Source of the DNA: Aromatoleum aromaticum EbN1
Lineage (GTDB): Bacteria > Pseudomonadota > Gammaproteobacteria > Burkholderiales > Rhodocyclaceae
Reading direction: 5' to 3'
DNA length: 64,000 nucleotides
Assembly: GCF_000025965.1 (NCBI RefSeq)
Contig: NC_006513.1
Location: 3,410,001 to 3,474,000 of the forward strand
The position numbers and the translations under genes are program-made. Numbering within the stretch: the stretch's first letter is position 1; every line of letters begins with the position of its first letter. Shown here one piece after another: positions 48,552-59,303 of the stretch. A model generated the notes under the pieces. That model was not told the origin of the DNA. It was given only the letters and a program-made list of their open reading frames with translations, and did no database searches.

Positions 48552-50900
48552 ATGCGAACGTCAATAATCGCCTTCGCCCTGGGTGTCTGGCTCTGCCAGG
48601 GTCTTCCGGAACTGCCCGGCACCGGCTGGCTGCTCGCGCTTCTCGCTGCGAGCGGGGCTGTCGCGGCGGCATCGTGGCGCGCCGAAGCTCGCACGCGGCT
48701 CGCCGGCCTGTGCCTGCTGGCGCTCGCCGCAGGCTTCGTCTGGTCGGCGGGGCGGGCACAATGGCGTCTCGCCGACGAGCTGCCGATGGCTTGGGAAGGA
48801 CGCGAGGTGGTCGTGACCGGCGTCATCGACGAGCTGCCGCGAACCCTGGATCGTGGCGTGCGCTTCGTGCTGCGTGTCGAATCGGCGTCCGCCCCGGTGC
48901 CGCAGCGGATGCTGGTGTCGTGGTACGCGCCACGCGCCCGGGCCGGCGGCGACGAGGATGCGGGCGACGAGGGACAGGTCCCGCCGCTGCGACCGGGCGA
49001 GCGCTGGAAGCTGACGCTGCGTCTGAAGCGCCCGCACGGCCTTGCCAATCCCGGCGGCTTCGATTACGAAGCATGGTTGCTGGAGCGCGGCCTGCGGGCA
49101 ACGGGTCATGTACGGGCGAAAGGGGAAAACATCCTGCTCGACCCGCTGGTGGCCGATCCAATGGTCCTTGTCCACCGCCTGCGCGATTCGGTGCGCGCCC
49201 GTTTTATCGCGACGCTCCCCGCTGCCGAATACGCCGGCGTTCTCGTCGCGCTGGCCGTCGGCGACCAGAACGCGATCCCGCAGGAACAGTGGACGGTATT
49301 CCGCAAGACGGCCGTGGCCCACCTCGTCAGCATCTCCGGATTGCACGTGTCGATGGTCGCGCTGGCGATCGGCGGCATTGCCGGATGGGGGTGGCGGCGC
49401 ATCCCGGCGCTGACGCTGCGGTTCCCGGCAAGGAAGGCGGCGGCGCTCGCCGGGCTCGCCGCGGCGGCTGCCTATTCGCTGCTCGCGGGCCTCGGCATTC
49501 CGACGCAGCGCTCGCTGATCATGCTCTCGGTGCTGGCGCTGGCGCTGTTGCTCGGGCGCGAGTCGGCAGGCAGCCGCGTCATCGCCCTCGCGTTGTTCAC
49601 GGTGCTGGTGGTCGACCCGTGGGCGGTGCTGTCGGCGGGATTCTGGCTGTCGTTCGGCGCAGTCGCGGCGATCATGTACGTCGTCGGCGGGCGCGCCGGC
49701 AGCATGCCGGGCTGGCGTGTCGCGGTGACGACGCAGCTCGCAATCACGCTGGCGACCGTTCCGGCGCTGCTCGTGCTGTTCAATGCGTTCTCGCTGCTGT
49801 CGCCGTTTGCCAATGCGTTCGCGATTCCGCTGGTGAGTTTCCTGATCACCCCGCTCGCGCTGGCAGCGATCGTGCTGCCGTTCCCGCCGCTGCTGGAACT
49901 GGCGCACTGGCTGACCGGGCTGATGATGGTCGCCCTCCAATGGCTCGCGGACATGCCATTCGCGATGTGGCAGCAGGCCGGGCCGCCGCCGCTGATCGCC
50001 CTTGCGGGGATCGCCGGCGTGCTGTGGCTGCTGCTGCCGCGAGGCACTCCTGCGCGCCATGTCGGGGTGCTGGCGATGCTGCCGATGCTCGCATGGTCGC
50101 CACCGCGCCCGGCGCCGGGCGAGTTTCGCCTGACAGTGCTAGACGTCGGCAATGGCATGGCGGTGCACCTGCAGACAGCCCGTCACGACCTGATGTACGA
50201 CACCGGGCCGGCCTACGGGCCGGACGTGGACGCGGGGGAGCGGGTGCTGTTGCCCTATCTGGGAGCGGTCGGGGTGCGGCGGCTCGATCGCCTCGTCATT
50301 TCGCACGACGACCTCGACCACACGGGTGGCGCCGCGTCGCTCGGGGAGGGCGTGAAAATCGTGGACATCCGGGCGGACCTGCCTCCCGGGCATCGGCTCC
50401 ACGCCGGCCGCGTTGCGCCTGTTTCCTGTGTCGCCGGTGAGCGCTGGCGCTGGGATGGTGTCGATTTCGAAGTGCTGCATCCGGTCGCAGGCGAGGATGC
50501 GCGGCGCGACAACGACAAGTCGTGCGTGCTCCGGATCGCCGCGCCCGGCGGATCGGCGCTGCTCGCGGGCGACATCGAGACCTCCGCCGAGCGCAGCCTG
50601 CTGGCGCGGTCGGCCCACGCCTTGGCAAGCGATGTCGTCGTCGTGCCACACCATGGCAGCCGTTCGTCATCGAGTGCGGCGTTCATCGCGGCCGTCGATG
50701 CACAAGCCGCGATCTTCACGGTCGGTTATCTCAATCCGTTCCGCCATCCGCATCCTGCGGTGTGGGCCAGATGGTCGGCTTCCGGGGCGCGCAACTGGCG
50801 CACCGACAGCCAGGGCGCGATCCGCGTCGACGTGCGCGACGGCGGCGTGAGCGTCGAGGCGCAACGCCTGATCGCATCACGCTACTGGCACGGGCGGTAA
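48552..50900 (+). CDS. comEC: DNA internalisation protein ComEC/Rec2
   Basis: A 782-residue membrane protein: N-terminal helices, the DUF4131/OB-like region, the Competence domain (about 220-500; VAHLVSISGLHVSMVAL, the family hallmark) and a C-terminal metallo-beta-lactamase domain with LVISHDDLDHTGGA and VVPHHGSRSSSS. It forms the inner-membrane channel for single-stranded DNA during natural transformation, and the lactamase domain is proposed to degrade the second strand. Complete, so competence is possible. Confidence 0.95.
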   Translation: MRTSIIAFALGVWLCQGLPELPGTGWLLALLAASGAVAAASWRAEARTRLAGLCLLALAAGFVWSAGRAQWRLADELPMAWEGREVVVTGVIDELPRTLDRGVRFVLRVESASAPVPQRMLVSWYAPRARAGGDEDAGDEGQVPPLRPGERWKLTLRLKRPHGLANPGGFDYEAWLLERGLRATGHVRAKGENILLDPLVADPMVLVHRLRDSVRARFIATLPAAEYAGVLVALAVGDQNAIPQEQWTVFRKTAVAHLVSISGLHVSMVALAIGGIAGWGWRRIPALTLRFPARKAAALAGLAAAAAYSLLAGLGIPTQRSLIMLSVLALALLLGRESAGSRVIALALFTVLVVDPWAVLSAGFWLSFGAVAAIMYVVGGRAGSMPGWRVAVTTQLAITLATVPALLVLFNAFSLLSPFANAFAIPLVSFLITPLALAAIVLPFPPLLELAHWLTGLMMVALQWLADMPFAMWQQAGPPPLIALAGIAGVLWLLLPRGTPARHVGVLAMLPMLAWSPPRPAPGEFRLTVLDVGNGMAVHLQTARHDLMYDTGPAYGPDVDAGERVLLPYLGAVGVRRLDRLVISHDDLDHTGGAASLGEGVKIVDIRADLPPGHRLHAGRVAPVSCVAGERWRWDGVDFEVLHPVAGEDARRDNDKSCVLRIAAPGGSALLAGDIETSAERSLLARSAHALASDVVVVPHHGSRSSSSAAFIAAVDAQAAIFTVGYLNPFRHPHPAVWARWSASGARNWRTDSQGAIRVDVRDGGVSVEAQRLIASRYWHGR

Positions 50901-51046
50901 GCTTCGTGACTCCACGCTTCACGTGAAGTGAGCAGCTTCCGCGCAGGCCTGGCGGTGGCTGAGCGAGTTCGCAGCGTGGTTCGTGGTCACCGGCATACGC
51001 ATCCGGGCTGCTAAACTCCGGCTTCCTAATCCAACGGCCTGAATCG

Positions 51047-51961
51047 ATGAGCCTGCTCGACACCCTGCGCCGCCTGTTTCGACCCGCGCCGCTGCCGACC
51101 CGCCCGTATCGCGGACTGCGCGAGAAGTCCGTGCAGTGCATCGGCCCCCACGGCCTGCATCGCATGGCCTATACCGAATGGGGCGACCCGGCGAACCGCA
51201 AGGTGCTTGTCTGCGCGCACGGCTTGACGCGCAACGGCCGGGACTTCGACTTCCTCGCGCAGGCGGTCGCCGACGACTACCGCGTCGTCTGCCCGGACGT
51301 CGTCGGCCGCGGGCGCAGCGACTGGCTCGGCGTCAAGACCGATTATGGCTTTCCTCTTTACGTCGCCGACATGATCACGCTGCTCGCGCGGGTCGATGCC
51401 GATACCGTGCACTGGGTCGGCACGTCGATGGGCGGCATCATCGGCATGCTGATCGCCAGCCAGCCACACACGCCGATCTCGCGCCTGGTGCTCAACGACG
51501 TCGGCCCGGTGATCACCGCGGTGTCACTGCAACGGATCGGCGAATACGTCGGCAATGCCCCCAAATTCCCCAGCATGGCTGCCGCCGAAGCCTGGATACG
51601 CGAGATCAGTGCACCGTTCGGCCCGCTGACCGACGCGCAGTGGCGACACCTCACGGAATATTCGGTCAGGCCGGTCGAAGGCGGTTTCGCCATGGTTTAT
51701 GACCCCGGGATCGGGGATGTCTTCCGCCATACGCCGATCACCGTCGATGTCGATCTGTGGGATGTGTACAAGGCGATCCGCTGCCCGACACTGGTGATTC
51801 GCGGCGCGGAATCGGATCTGCTGGAAGCGGAGACCGTTGCGCGGATGGCGCAGTCCGGGCCGCGCGCGCAGAGCGCGGAGTTCCCGGGCGTCGGTCACGC
51901 GCCGGTGTTGATGGACGCGTCGCAAATTCGCATCGTGAGCGACTTCCTGCGCGCCTCCTGA
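51047..51961 (+). CDS. Alpha/beta-fold hydrolase
   Basis: A 304-residue alpha/beta hydrolase: oxyanion region CAHGLTRNGRDF, nucleophile elbow VGTSMGGIIG (Ser), acid in RGAESDLLE (Asp) and catalytic His in GVGHAPVLMD. Substrate cannot be deduced. It is followed 12 bases later by the DUF599 gene on the same strand. Confidence 0.88.
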   Translation: MSLLDTLRRLFRPAPLPTRPYRGLREKSVQCIGPHGLHRMAYTEWGDPANRKVLVCAHGLTRNGRDFDFLAQAVADDYRVVCPDVVGRGRSDWLGVKTDYGFPLYVADMITLLARVDADTVHWVGTSMGGIIGMLIASQPHTPISRLVLNDVGPVITAVSLQRIGEYVGNAPKFPSMAAAEAWIREISAPFGPLTDAQWRHLTEYSVRPVEGGFAMVYDPGIGDVFRHTPITVDVDLWDVYKAIRCPTLVIRGAESDLLEAETVARMAQSGPRAQSAEFPGVGHAPVLMDASQIRIVSDFLRAS

Positions 51962-51973
51962 GCAACGGACGCA

Positions 51974-52675
51974 ATGAAGGAATTCATGACGGCAATCTCG
52001 GCACCCGATTGGGCGGGACTGTGCTGGTTCCTCGTCGCGTGGGTGGGCTATGGCTGGTTTTCGGAACGCAGCCGCTGGGCCCGAGACGGCCTGATGGGAG
52101 TCACCCACCGTTACCGGCTGGAGTGGGCGCGCCAGCTCGTGCAGCGCGAGATGCGCATGACCGACGCGGCGCTGGTCGGTAACCTGATGCAGAGCGTGTC
52201 GTTCTATGCGAGCACGACGATCTACATCATCGCCGGCCTGCTCGCAGTGCTCGGCGCACTCGACCAGGTGATCCGCTTTGCCGCCGACCTGCCGTTCGCA
52301 CGGGAAACCTCGCGCGCAGTATCGGAAGTGAAGCTGCTGCTGCTATTGACGGTGTTCGTCGTCGCGTATTTCAAGTTCACGTGGTCGCTGCGCCAGTTCA
52401 ACCTGCTGTCGATCCTGATCGGCGCGAGCCCGTACATTGGCCGCGGCGAAAATGCCGAGGCGACGGTGAACCGGCTCGCGACTGTGAACTGGCTGGCCGG
52501 CGACGAGTTCAACCGCGGCATCCGCGCCTATTATTTCGGCATCGCCGCAGTCACCTGGTTCATCCAGCCGTGGCTGTTCATTGCGGTCACGACGATCGTC
52601 GTCATCGTGCTCTATCGTCGCGACTTCTCGTCGCCGCTTCTCGCGTCGCTGGTGCAGGCTCGCGCCGGCCAATGA
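51974..52675 (+). CDS. DUF599 membrane protein
   Basis: A 233-residue protein with four predicted helices (about 12-28, 75-95, 115-135, 185-215) and the DUF599 motifs SFYASTTIYIIAGLLA and FTWSLRQFNLLSILIGA. Function unknown; probably co-transcribed with the preceding hydrolase. Confidence 0.88.
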   Translation: MKEFMTAISAPDWAGLCWFLVAWVGYGWFSERSRWARDGLMGVTHRYRLEWARQLVQREMRMTDAALVGNLMQSVSFYASTTIYIIAGLLAVLGALDQVIRFAADLPFARETSRAVSEVKLLLLLTVFVVAYFKFTWSLRQFNLLSILIGASPYIGRGENAEATVNRLATVNWLAGDEFNRGIRAYYFGIAAVTWFIQPWLFIAVTTIVVIVLYRRDFSSPLLASLVQARAGQ

Positions 52676-52696
52676 GCGGCTGCACGGCGACAGCTG

Positions 52697-53137
52697 CTAG
52701 CCGGTCGATTGCGGTCCTCGCGGCTGGCCGTCATTCGCGGACGCTTCCGGTTCGAGCCGGATCGATGCCGAATTGATGCAGTAGCGCAAGCCCGTCGGCT
52801 GCGGGCCGTCCTCGAACACGTGCCCGAGGTGGGCGCCGCATTCGTGGCACAGCACTTCGGTGCGCTGCATGAAGTGGCTGCGGTCCTCTGCGGTCTCGAC
52901 GTTTTCGGGCGCCGCAGCGGTCCAGAAACTCGGCCAGCCGCAGCCGGCGTCGAACTTGTGTTCCGAACTGAACAGCGGCGCGCCGCAGCCTATGCAGTGG
53001 TACTCGCCTTTGTCCCAGCAATCCCAGTATTCCCCGGTGAAGGCGCGCTCGGTGCCTTTTTCCCGCGTGACCTGGAATTGCGCGGGAGTGAGCTGCGCGC
53101 GCCATTCGGCTTCGGGCTTGTCGACTTTGCGGCTCAT
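52697..53137 (-). CDS. msrB: Peptide methionine (R)-S-oxide reductase MsrB
   Basis: 146 residues. Two zinc-binding CxxC pairs (CIGCG, CHECG), the family motif [11 protein letters not shown] and the catalytic cysteine in [11 protein letters not shown] are all present. It reduces the R form of methionine sulfoxide in proteins using thioredoxin. Length is normal. Confidence 0.96.
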   Translation of the reverse strand: MSRKVDKPEAEWRAQLTPAQFQVTREKGTERAFTGEYWDCWDKGEYHCIGCGAPLFSSEHKFDAGCGWPSFWTAAAPENVETAEDRSHFMQRTEVLCHECGAHLGHVFEDGPQPTGLRYCINSASIRLEPEASANDGQPRGPQSTG

Positions 53138-53176
53138 GTACGACTCCTCATGTCGGGCCCGACTGCCGGCGCTGCT

Positions 53177-54346
53177 TCAGTGCAGGTGGCGGGGTGCGGC
53201 CTCGCCGTGTTCTTCGGGCATTTCGGCGTGCACGATCTCCCCTTCAGGGGAAGGGTAGAGCGGCGCGCCGCAGTCATCGCAGTATTCGAGCGGGAAACGG
53301 TGGTCGAGGTTCACGATTTCGGTGACGCCGCAGTCGCGCAGCACCGCTTCGATCTGTGCCGGACTGTCGGCGTTGTCGTCCTCGGCCCCGAGCAGCGGCC
53401 AGACGACGCCGTGCACCACCTCGTCCTTGCCGCGCAACGTCAGGCCGACGCGGTATTCCTCGAGCTCGCGCTCGTGGAACGGCGCGATCACTGCGCGCAG
53501 GTTGCCGGCCGGCGCTTCCATCTCGGCGCCGAGGAAAGCCACCGAGGCGCGGATCGCGTACGGCCGGCTGTCCTTGTCGGCCTGCCGGCTGGCGGCGAAA
53601 TAGGCGTCGGGCAACACGACTTCCATCGCGCAACCCGGCAGCAGGGGCATCAGGCACGCGCCTCCCTGCTTGCGCCACTGGCTGAGGGACTGGTCGCGCG
53701 ATCCGCCCGCCTGTTGCCAGCCGAACAGCGCTTCGCCTTTCGGCACCGCGATCGCGGCAAGCAGATAGCGGGTGTCCGACAGGAACTGCGCCGTCTCGGG
53801 CATCCCTTCGGTCTCGATATGCAGGTCGCGGCCGGAAAGCGCCGCCTGCCCCAGCTTCGCGGCGAATTCGGCAGTGGGGCTGTAGCCCTGCGGTAACTGG
53901 TCGGGGCTGAAGAGAAAATCGGCCAGCGCGAGCTTGACGCGATCGGCGAGGACGTGGGCCTGCAGATGCACCCGCAGGTTCGCGAGCACCGCGGGCGAAA
54001 CGGTCGTCGCCGGGATGCGGTAGCGCGACCACGCAAGCACCGGCGCGGCGATCAGCAGGACGTCGTGCTCGGCCGAGACGCCTGGTGCGCTTTCGGCGCG
54101 CGATTCGATGAAGTCGGCCAGTTCGTCGTAGCCGGGCGAGTCGGCGCTGTACAGGTGGTCGAGCGCGGCGTTCAGGGTCTCCTCTTCGCTGTCGGCGAGC
54201 AGGCGGTCGATGGCCGCGCACAAGTGGCGGTCCCAGTAATGGTCTTCGGCACGGCTGCCGGATTCGGCCAGGCCCGTTGCGAGCCAGATCAGCTGTTCGG
54301 CTTCGCGGCCCAAACCACCGCGGCGCTTTTGACGTGTTCGTTTCAT
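53177..54346 (-). CDS. DUF2863 family protein
   Basis: 389 residues from ATG 54346, behind AGGAA at 6 bases. The sequence (EAEQLIWLATGLAESGSR, EDHYWDRHL, and a C-terminal CDDCGAPLYPSPEGEIVHAEMP) matches the conserved DUF2863 protein of betaproteobacteria as I recall it. The C-terminal CxxC might bind metal. Function unknown. Confidence 0.8.
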   Translation of the reverse strand: MKRTRQKRRGGLGREAEQLIWLATGLAESGSRAEDHYWDRHLCAAIDRLLADSEEETLNAALDHLYSADSPGYDELADFIESRAESAPGVSAEHDVLLIAAPVLAWSRYRIPATTVSPAVLANLRVHLQAHVLADRVKLALADFLFSPDQLPQGYSPTAEFAAKLGQAALSGRDLHIETEGMPETAQFLSDTRYLLAAIAVPKGEALFGWQQAGGSRDQSLSQWRKQGGACLMPLLPGCAMEVVLPDAYFAASRQADKDSRPYAIRASVAFLGAEMEAPAGNLRAVIAPFHERELEEYRVGLTLRGKDEVVHGVVWPLLGAEDDNADSPAQIEAVLRDCGVTEIVNLDHRFPLEYCDDCGAPLYPSPEGEIVHAEMPEEHGEAAPRHLH

Positions 54347-54384
54347 GAAAATTCCTGTTTGGGTGTCGATCGCCGTTATCGGAG

Positions 54385-55218
54385 TCAGTACACCGGGCGG
54401 TTCAGCCGCACGGCCTGCAGAATGGTAGCTGATATCTCTTCGATGGACTTGCTGGTGGAATCGAGCCACTGGATGTTTTCGCGGCGCATCAGCTTTTGTG
54501 CCGCGTCGATCTCGAAGCGGCAGTTTTCGATCGACGCGTAGCGGCTGTTCGGGCGCCGCTCCTGGCGGATCTGCGACAGGCGCTCCGGCGCGATCGTCAG
54601 GCCGAAGAGCTTGCTGCGATGGCGATGCAGCTCTCCGGGGAGTTTGTTGCGTTCGAAGTCTTCCGGAATCAGCGGATAGTTCGCGGCCTTGACGCCGAAC
54701 TGAACCGCCAGATACAGGCTCGTCGGCGTCTTGCCCGAGCGAGAAACGCCGACGAGGATCACGTCGGCGTCGGCCAGTTCGCCGTCCGTCGACACGCCGT
54801 CGTCGTGCGCCATCGCGAAGTTGATCGCCTCGATGCGCGCCTTGTAGTCGCTGCTCTCTGCGATGCCGTGAAAGCGGCCGACGGTGTGCGTCGAACGCTG
54901 CCCGAGTTCGGCTTCGAGCGGATTGATGAACTGCTCGAACAGATCGACGAACAGCGCATCGATTTCGCGCAGCCCGCTCAGCGGGTCGGGGTTGACCAGC
55001 GTGCTGAAGACGATCGGGCGCACGCCGTCCGTCACCGCGGTTTCGCGGATCTGGCGCGCGCAGTCGAGCGCCTTGTCGAGATCATCGACGAACGGCACGC
55101 GGACTTGCCGGAAGCGGGCGCCGGGAAACTGGGCGAGGAGGCTGTGGCCGAGCGTTTCGGCAGTGATGCCAGTGCCGTCGGAGATGAAAAAGACGGTGCG
55201 GATGGGAGTGTCGCTCAT
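54385..55218 (-). CDS. ppsR: PEP synthase regulatory kinase/pyrophosphorylase (DUF299)
   Basis: 277 residues from ATG 55218, the length of E. coli PpsR. Family motifs are [15 protein letters not shown], the P-loop [18 protein letters not shown] and [10 protein letters not shown]. It inactivates PEP synthase by ADP-dependent phosphorylation of the threonine beside the catalytic histidine and reverses this by phosphorolysis. Divergent from ppsA with a 108-base shared promoter region, the usual arrangement. Confidence 0.95.
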   Translation of the reverse strand: MSDTPIRTVFFISDGTGITAETLGHSLLAQFPGARFRQVRVPFVDDLDKALDCARQIRETAVTDGVRPIVFSTLVNPDPLSGLREIDALFVDLFEQFINPLEAELGQRSTHTVGRFHGIAESSDYKARIEAINFAMAHDDGVSTDGELADADVILVGVSRSGKTPTSLYLAVQFGVKAANYPLIPEDFERNKLPGELHRHRSKLFGLTIAPERLSQIRQERRPNSRYASIENCRFEIDAAQKLMRRENIQWLDSTSKSIEEISATILQAVRLNRPVY

Positions 55219-55326
55219 GTTTTGCGCCGGAAAAGTGGCATTGGGGAAAACCTGCCGTGCGGCAGAGCAGCATTTTTCGCTAAAATCGGATTTTGCTTTC
55301 TCCCCCACAAAACCGAAAGGCCATTC

Positions 55327-57693
55327 ATGACTCGTTACGTCATTCCCTTCACTGAACTGCGCATGTCAGACGTGGAGCAGGTCGGTGGCAAGAACGCCTC
55401 GCTCGGCGAGATGATCAGCCAGCTGCCTGCCAGCGTTCGTGTTCCCGGCGGTTTCGCGACCACCGCCGACGCGTTCCGTGAATTCCTGGCCCATCAGGGG
55501 CTTGCCGGGCGCATCAGTGCCGCGCTCGAAACGCTCGACGTGGATGACGTGAACACGCTGGCGAAGACCGGCGCGCAGATCCGCCAGTGGATCGTCGATA
55601 CGCCTTTCCCGGCCAACCTCGAAGAGGAGATTCGCACAGCGTACAACGCGTTGACCGCCGAAGGCGAGGGGAGCTTCGCGGTGCGCTCGTCGGCGACCGC
55701 CGAGGATCTGCCCGACGCGTCGTTCGCCGGCCAGCAGGAAACTTTCCTGAACATCCACGGCTACGAGCACATCCTGCACGCGATGAAGGAAGTGTTCGCG
55801 TCGCTGTACAACGACCGCGCGATCTCGTACCGCGTGCACAAGGGCTTCACGCATGCCGAGGTCGCGCTGTCGGCGGGCGTGCAGCGCATGGTGCGCTCGG
55901 ATACCGGCGCGTCGGGCGTGATGTTCACGATCGACACCGAATCCGGTTTCAACGACGTCGTCTTCATCACCGCGTCCTACGGGCTCGGCGAGACGGTGGT
56001 GCAGGGGGCGGTGAACCCGGACGAGTTCTACGTGCACAAGTCGACGCTCGCGCTCGGCAAGCCGGCGGTGATCCGCCGCAACCTGGGTTCGAAGCTGATC
56101 AAGATGGTTTTCGCCGACAAGAAGGAGGCGGGCAAGTCGGTTCGCACCGTCGATGTCGCCGAAGCCGATCGCGTCAAATTCTCGCTGACGAACGAGGACG
56201 TGCTCGAACTCGCGCGTTACGCCGTGATCATCGAGAAGCATTACGGCCGGCCGATGGACATCGAGTGGGGCAAGGACGGCGGGGACGGCAAGCTGTACAT
56301 CCTGCAGGCGCGTCCCGAGACGGTGAAGAGCCAGTCGTCCGGCCACGTGATGGAAAAGTACCGCCTCAAGCAGTACGGCAAGTCGCTGACGCACGGCCGC
56401 GCGATCGGCCAGAAGATCGGCGTCGGCACGGTGCGGATCGTTGCCGACGCGTCCGAGATGAGCCGCGTTCAGGCCGGCGACATCCTCGTCACCGACATGA
56501 CCGACCCGAACTGGGAGCCGGTGATGAAGCGCGCCAGCGCGATCGTCACGAACCGCGGCGGGCGCACCTGCCACGCGGCGATCATCGCGCGCGAGCTCGG
56601 CATCCCGGCGATCGTCGGCTGCGGCAACGCGACCGAAGTGCTCGACGAGGGCGACTCGGTGACCGTGTCGTGCGCCGAAGGCGACACCGGCTACGTCTAT
56701 CGCGGCCGGCTCGACTTCGAGGTCGTCACGACCGACATGGGCAACCTGCCGGAAATTCCGGTCAAGATCATGATGAACGTCGGCAACCCGGAGCTCGCGT
56801 TCGAGTTCGCGCAGATCCCGAACGGCGGTGTCGGCCTTGCGCGCCTCGAGTTCGTCATCAACAACATGATCGGCATCCACCCGAAGGCGATCCTCGAACT
56901 CGGCCAGGTCCCGGCGAGCCTGAGGGACGAAATCCTGCGCCGCTCGCGCGGCTACGCGACGCCGAAGCAATTCTTCATCGAGAAGCTCGTCGAAGGGGTC
57001 GCGACGATCGCCGCGGCGTTCTATCCGAAGCCGGTGATCGTGCGCATGTCGGACTTCAAGTCGAACGAGTACCGCAAGCTCCTCGGCGGCGAGATCTACG
57101 AGCCGGAGGAAGAGAACCCGATGCTGGGCTTTCGCGGCGCGTCGCGCTACATTGCGCACAGCTTCCGCGACTGTTTCGAACTCGAATGCACGGCGATGAA
57201 GAAGGTGCGGAACGAGCTTGGCCTGACGAACGTGCAGATCATGATTCCGTTCGTGCGCAACGTCGAGGAGGCCGCCGGCGTCGTCGAGTTGCTCGCCGAA
57301 CACGGCCTGAAGCGTGGCGTCAATGATCTCAAGCTGATCATGATGTGCGAGATCCCGTCGAACGCGTTGCTCGCCGACGCGTTCCTCGAGCATTTCGACG
57401 GCTTCTCGATCGGCTCGAACGACCTGACGCAGCTCACGCTCGGCCTCGACCGTGACTCCGGCCTCGTCGCGCATGCGTTCGACGAGCGCGACCCCGCCGT
57501 CAAGCAGCTGCTGTCGATGGCGATCCAGTCGGCGAACCGCCTCGGCAAATACGTCGGCATCTGCGGCCAGGGCCCGTCGGATCACGCGGATTTCGCCGAA
57601 TGGCTGATGGACGAAGGCATCCAGACGATTTCGCTGAACCCGGACACGGTGATCGACACCTGGCTGAAGCTCGCCGCGCACGTCAAGAACTGA
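55327..57693 (+). CDS. ppsA: Phosphoenolpyruvate synthase
   Basis: 788 residues from ATG 55327. Domains in order: ATP-grasp PPDK_N (about 1-340; [19 protein letters not shown]), swivelling domain with catalytic His416 and regulatory Thr414 in [14 protein letters not shown], and a C-terminal PEP-binding TIM barrel ([26 protein letters not shown]). It converts pyruvate, ATP and water to PEP, AMP and phosphate for gluconeogenesis. It is the full-length housekeeping paralogue of the split dikinase in the catabolic island. Confidence 0.96.
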   Translation: MTRYVIPFTELRMSDVEQVGGKNASLGEMISQLPASVRVPGGFATTADAFREFLAHQGLAGRISAALETLDVDDVNTLAKTGAQIRQWIVDTPFPANLEEEIRTAYNALTAEGEGSFAVRSSATAEDLPDASFAGQQETFLNIHGYEHILHAMKEVFASLYNDRAISYRVHKGFTHAEVALSAGVQRMVRSDTGASGVMFTIDTESGFNDVVFITASYGLGETVVQGAVNPDEFYVHKSTLALGKPAVIRRNLGSKLIKMVFADKKEAGKSVRTVDVAEADRVKFSLTNEDVLELARYAVIIEKHYGRPMDIEWGKDGGDGKLYILQARPETVKSQSSGHVMEKYRLKQYGKSLTHGRAIGQKIGVGTVRIVADASEMSRVQAGDILVTDMTDPNWEPVMKRASAIVTNRGGRTCHAAIIARELGIPAIVGCGNATEVLDEGDSVTVSCAEGDTGYVYRGRLDFEVVTTDMGNLPEIPVKIMMNVGNPELAFEFAQIPNGGVGLARLEFVINNMIGIHPKAILELGQVPASLRDEILRRSRGYATPKQFFIEKLVEGVATIAAAFYPKPVIVRMSDFKSNEYRKLLGGEIYEPEEENPMLGFRGASRYIAHSFRDCFELECTAMKKVRNELGLTNVQIMIPFVRNVEEAAGVVELLAEHGLKRGVNDLKLIMMCEIPSNALLADAFLEHFDGFSIGSNDLTQLTLGLDRDSGLVAHAFDERDPAVKQLLSMAIQSANRLGKYVGICGQGPSDHADFAEWLMDEGIQTISLNPDTVIDTWLKLAAHVKN

Positions 57694-57773
57694 TTCCGCG
57701 AGCCCGCTGCCCAATGAGCGACTCCCCATGCGGGAGCTGCTCGATCCCTGCCATCCGCTGAAAAGGAACAACA

Positions 57774-58157
57774 ATGAGCGCAATCGATGCCGTGACCCGG
57801 GAGCTCCTGGACAAGACCGAATTCGTGACCATCGTCACGGAAGGGCCGGACGGGCCCCACGTCGTGGGCAACTGGGGCGAGTATCTGCGCCGGCTGGGGT
57901 TCGACGAGGACCGGCTGGTCATGCCGGCCGGCTATTACCGCAAGACCGAGGAGAACCTGCAACGCAACAATCGCGTCCAGGTGCTCGTCGCATCCCGCTC
58001 CGTCCAAGGGAATCACGGTCCGGGACAGGGCTGCGTCCTGCGGGGAACGGCTGCCATCGTGGAAGAGGGCGAACTCGCCGAGCGTGCGAAGTCGGCTTTT
58101 CCGTGGGCGCGCGGCGCACTCGTGATCACCGTCGAGAGCGTCCAGACCCAGCTCTGA
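57774..58157 (+). CDS. Pyridoxamine 5'-phosphate oxidase-like FMN-binding protein
   Basis: 127 residues, a small split-barrel protein with EFVTIVTEGPDGPHVVGNWGEY and NNRVQVLVASRSVQG, and a C-terminal VITVESVQTQL. The fold binds FMN or F420-like cofactors. It is too short for true PdxH; the reaction is unknown. Starts at ATG 57774 behind AAAAGGAACAACA. Confidence 0.75.
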   Translation: MSAIDAVTRELLDKTEFVTIVTEGPDGPHVVGNWGEYLRRLGFDEDRLVMPAGYYRKTEENLQRNNRVQVLVASRSVQGNHGPGQGCVLRGTAAIVEEGELAERAKSAFPWARGALVITVESVQTQL

Positions 58158-58213
58158 TCGTCAGGCATCCCCGATTATCCGAGGCTGCCCGACGAGGAGC
58201 GGCCTTCACCGCG

Positions 58214-58357
58214 ATGCGGCAGGCGCTCGCGGTCGTCGAGGGCAGTACGCTCGACGGCGTGCCCTACGTTCTGCGCGGCAAGCTGGGCGGAGGCGCGTTC
58301 GGCGTGACGCGCTTCAGTGAAAAAGGAAGGTTGAGCCTGGGTGATCCGGGCAAGTGA
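58214..58357 (+). other. Possible 47-residue frame or gene remnant
   Basis: From ATG 58214 the frame reads MRQALAVVEGSTLDG, then VPYVLRGKLGGGAFGV, protein-like but not assignable. No ribosome-binding site is visible. Nothing else is seen in 58158-58460 apart from the AAGGAG serving the next gene. Confidence 0.25.
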
Positions 58358-58460
58358 GGGCGGGAGGAGATACGCGCTTACGACCCTTTCTTGCTTTCCC
58401 CGTCCGCGTGACCCAGATTTCTATCTCTAACGACTGCCATTCAGGAAAGGAGTTTTTCCG

Positions 58461-59249
58461 ATGAGCGAACGGCTGGATGGGAAGGTCGCTGTCGTCACCG
58501 GCGCCGGCAGCGGCATCGGCAAGGCGATCGCCGAGCATCTCGCGCGCGCAGGAGCAACAGTCGCGGTCACGGACCTCGATCTGAAGAGCGCCGATGAAGT
58601 GGCGCGCGGGATCGTCGCTCTGGGCGGGCAGGCGAGCGGGCTCGCGATGGACGTGACCGACGAAGCGGCAGTCGATCGCGTCATCGACGAAGTGGCGGCG
58701 AAATACGGCAGCGTCGATGTGCTGGTCTCGAATGCCGGCATCCAGATCGTCAACCCGATCGTCGCCTTCTCGTTCGCCGACTGGAAGAAGCTGCTGGCCG
58801 TCCACCTCGACGGCGCGTTTCTCACGACGCGCGCGGCACTGCGCCACATGTATGCCGACGACCGCGGCGGCGTCGTGATCTACATCGGCTCGGTCCATTC
58901 CCATCTGGCATCGCCGTTGAAGTCCGGCTACGTGACGGCCAAGCATGGCCTGCTCGGGCTGGCACGGGTGCTGGCGAAGGAGGGGGCGGCGCACGGCGTG
59001 CGCTCGCACGTCGTCTGCCCGGGTTTCGTGCGCACTCCGCTGGTGGACAAACAGATCCCCGAGCAAGCGAAGGAGCTTGGGATCAGCGAAGAGGAGGTGG
59101 TCAGCAAGGTAATGCTCGGCGATACCGTCGATGGGGAGTTCGCGACGGTCGACGAGATCGCCCGCACCGTGCTGTTCCTCGCCGCGTTCCCCGGTGCCGC
59201 TTTCACCGGTCAGTCGTTCATGGTGAGTCACGGCTGGTACATGCACTGA
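58461..59249 (+). CDS. bdhA: 3-hydroxybutyrate dehydrogenase (SDR)
   Basis: 262 residues with [16 protein letters not shown], active-site [22 protein letters not shown] (Ser, Tyr, Lys) and the subgroup-specific [20 protein letters not shown]. It interconverts 3-hydroxybutyrate and acetoacetate with NAD, linked to polyhydroxybutyrate use. AAGGAG lies 8 bases before the ATG. The patatin-like gene follows in the usual pairing. Confidence 0.92.
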   Translation: MSERLDGKVAVVTGAGSGIGKAIAEHLARAGATVAVTDLDLKSADEVARGIVALGGQASGLAMDVTDEAAVDRVIDEVAAKYGSVDVLVSNAGIQIVNPIVAFSFADWKKLLAVHLDGAFLTTRAALRHMYADDRGGVVIYIGSVHSHLASPLKSGYVTAKHGLLGLARVLAKEGAAHGVRSHVVCPGFVRTPLVDKQIPEQAKELGISEEEVVSKVMLGDTVDGEFATVDEIARTVLFLAAFPGAAFTGQSFMVSHGWYMH

Positions 59250-59303
59250 GCAGGCAGCGGATTCCTTCGCGCCTCCAGGCGCGATGTGCCCGCCCCTCCT
59301 TCG

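Noticed and set aside
55366-57783. 805-residue frame antisense to ppsA
   Set aside because: Shadow of a conserved gene on the opposite strand; composition is Arg/Asp/His-rich without motifs.
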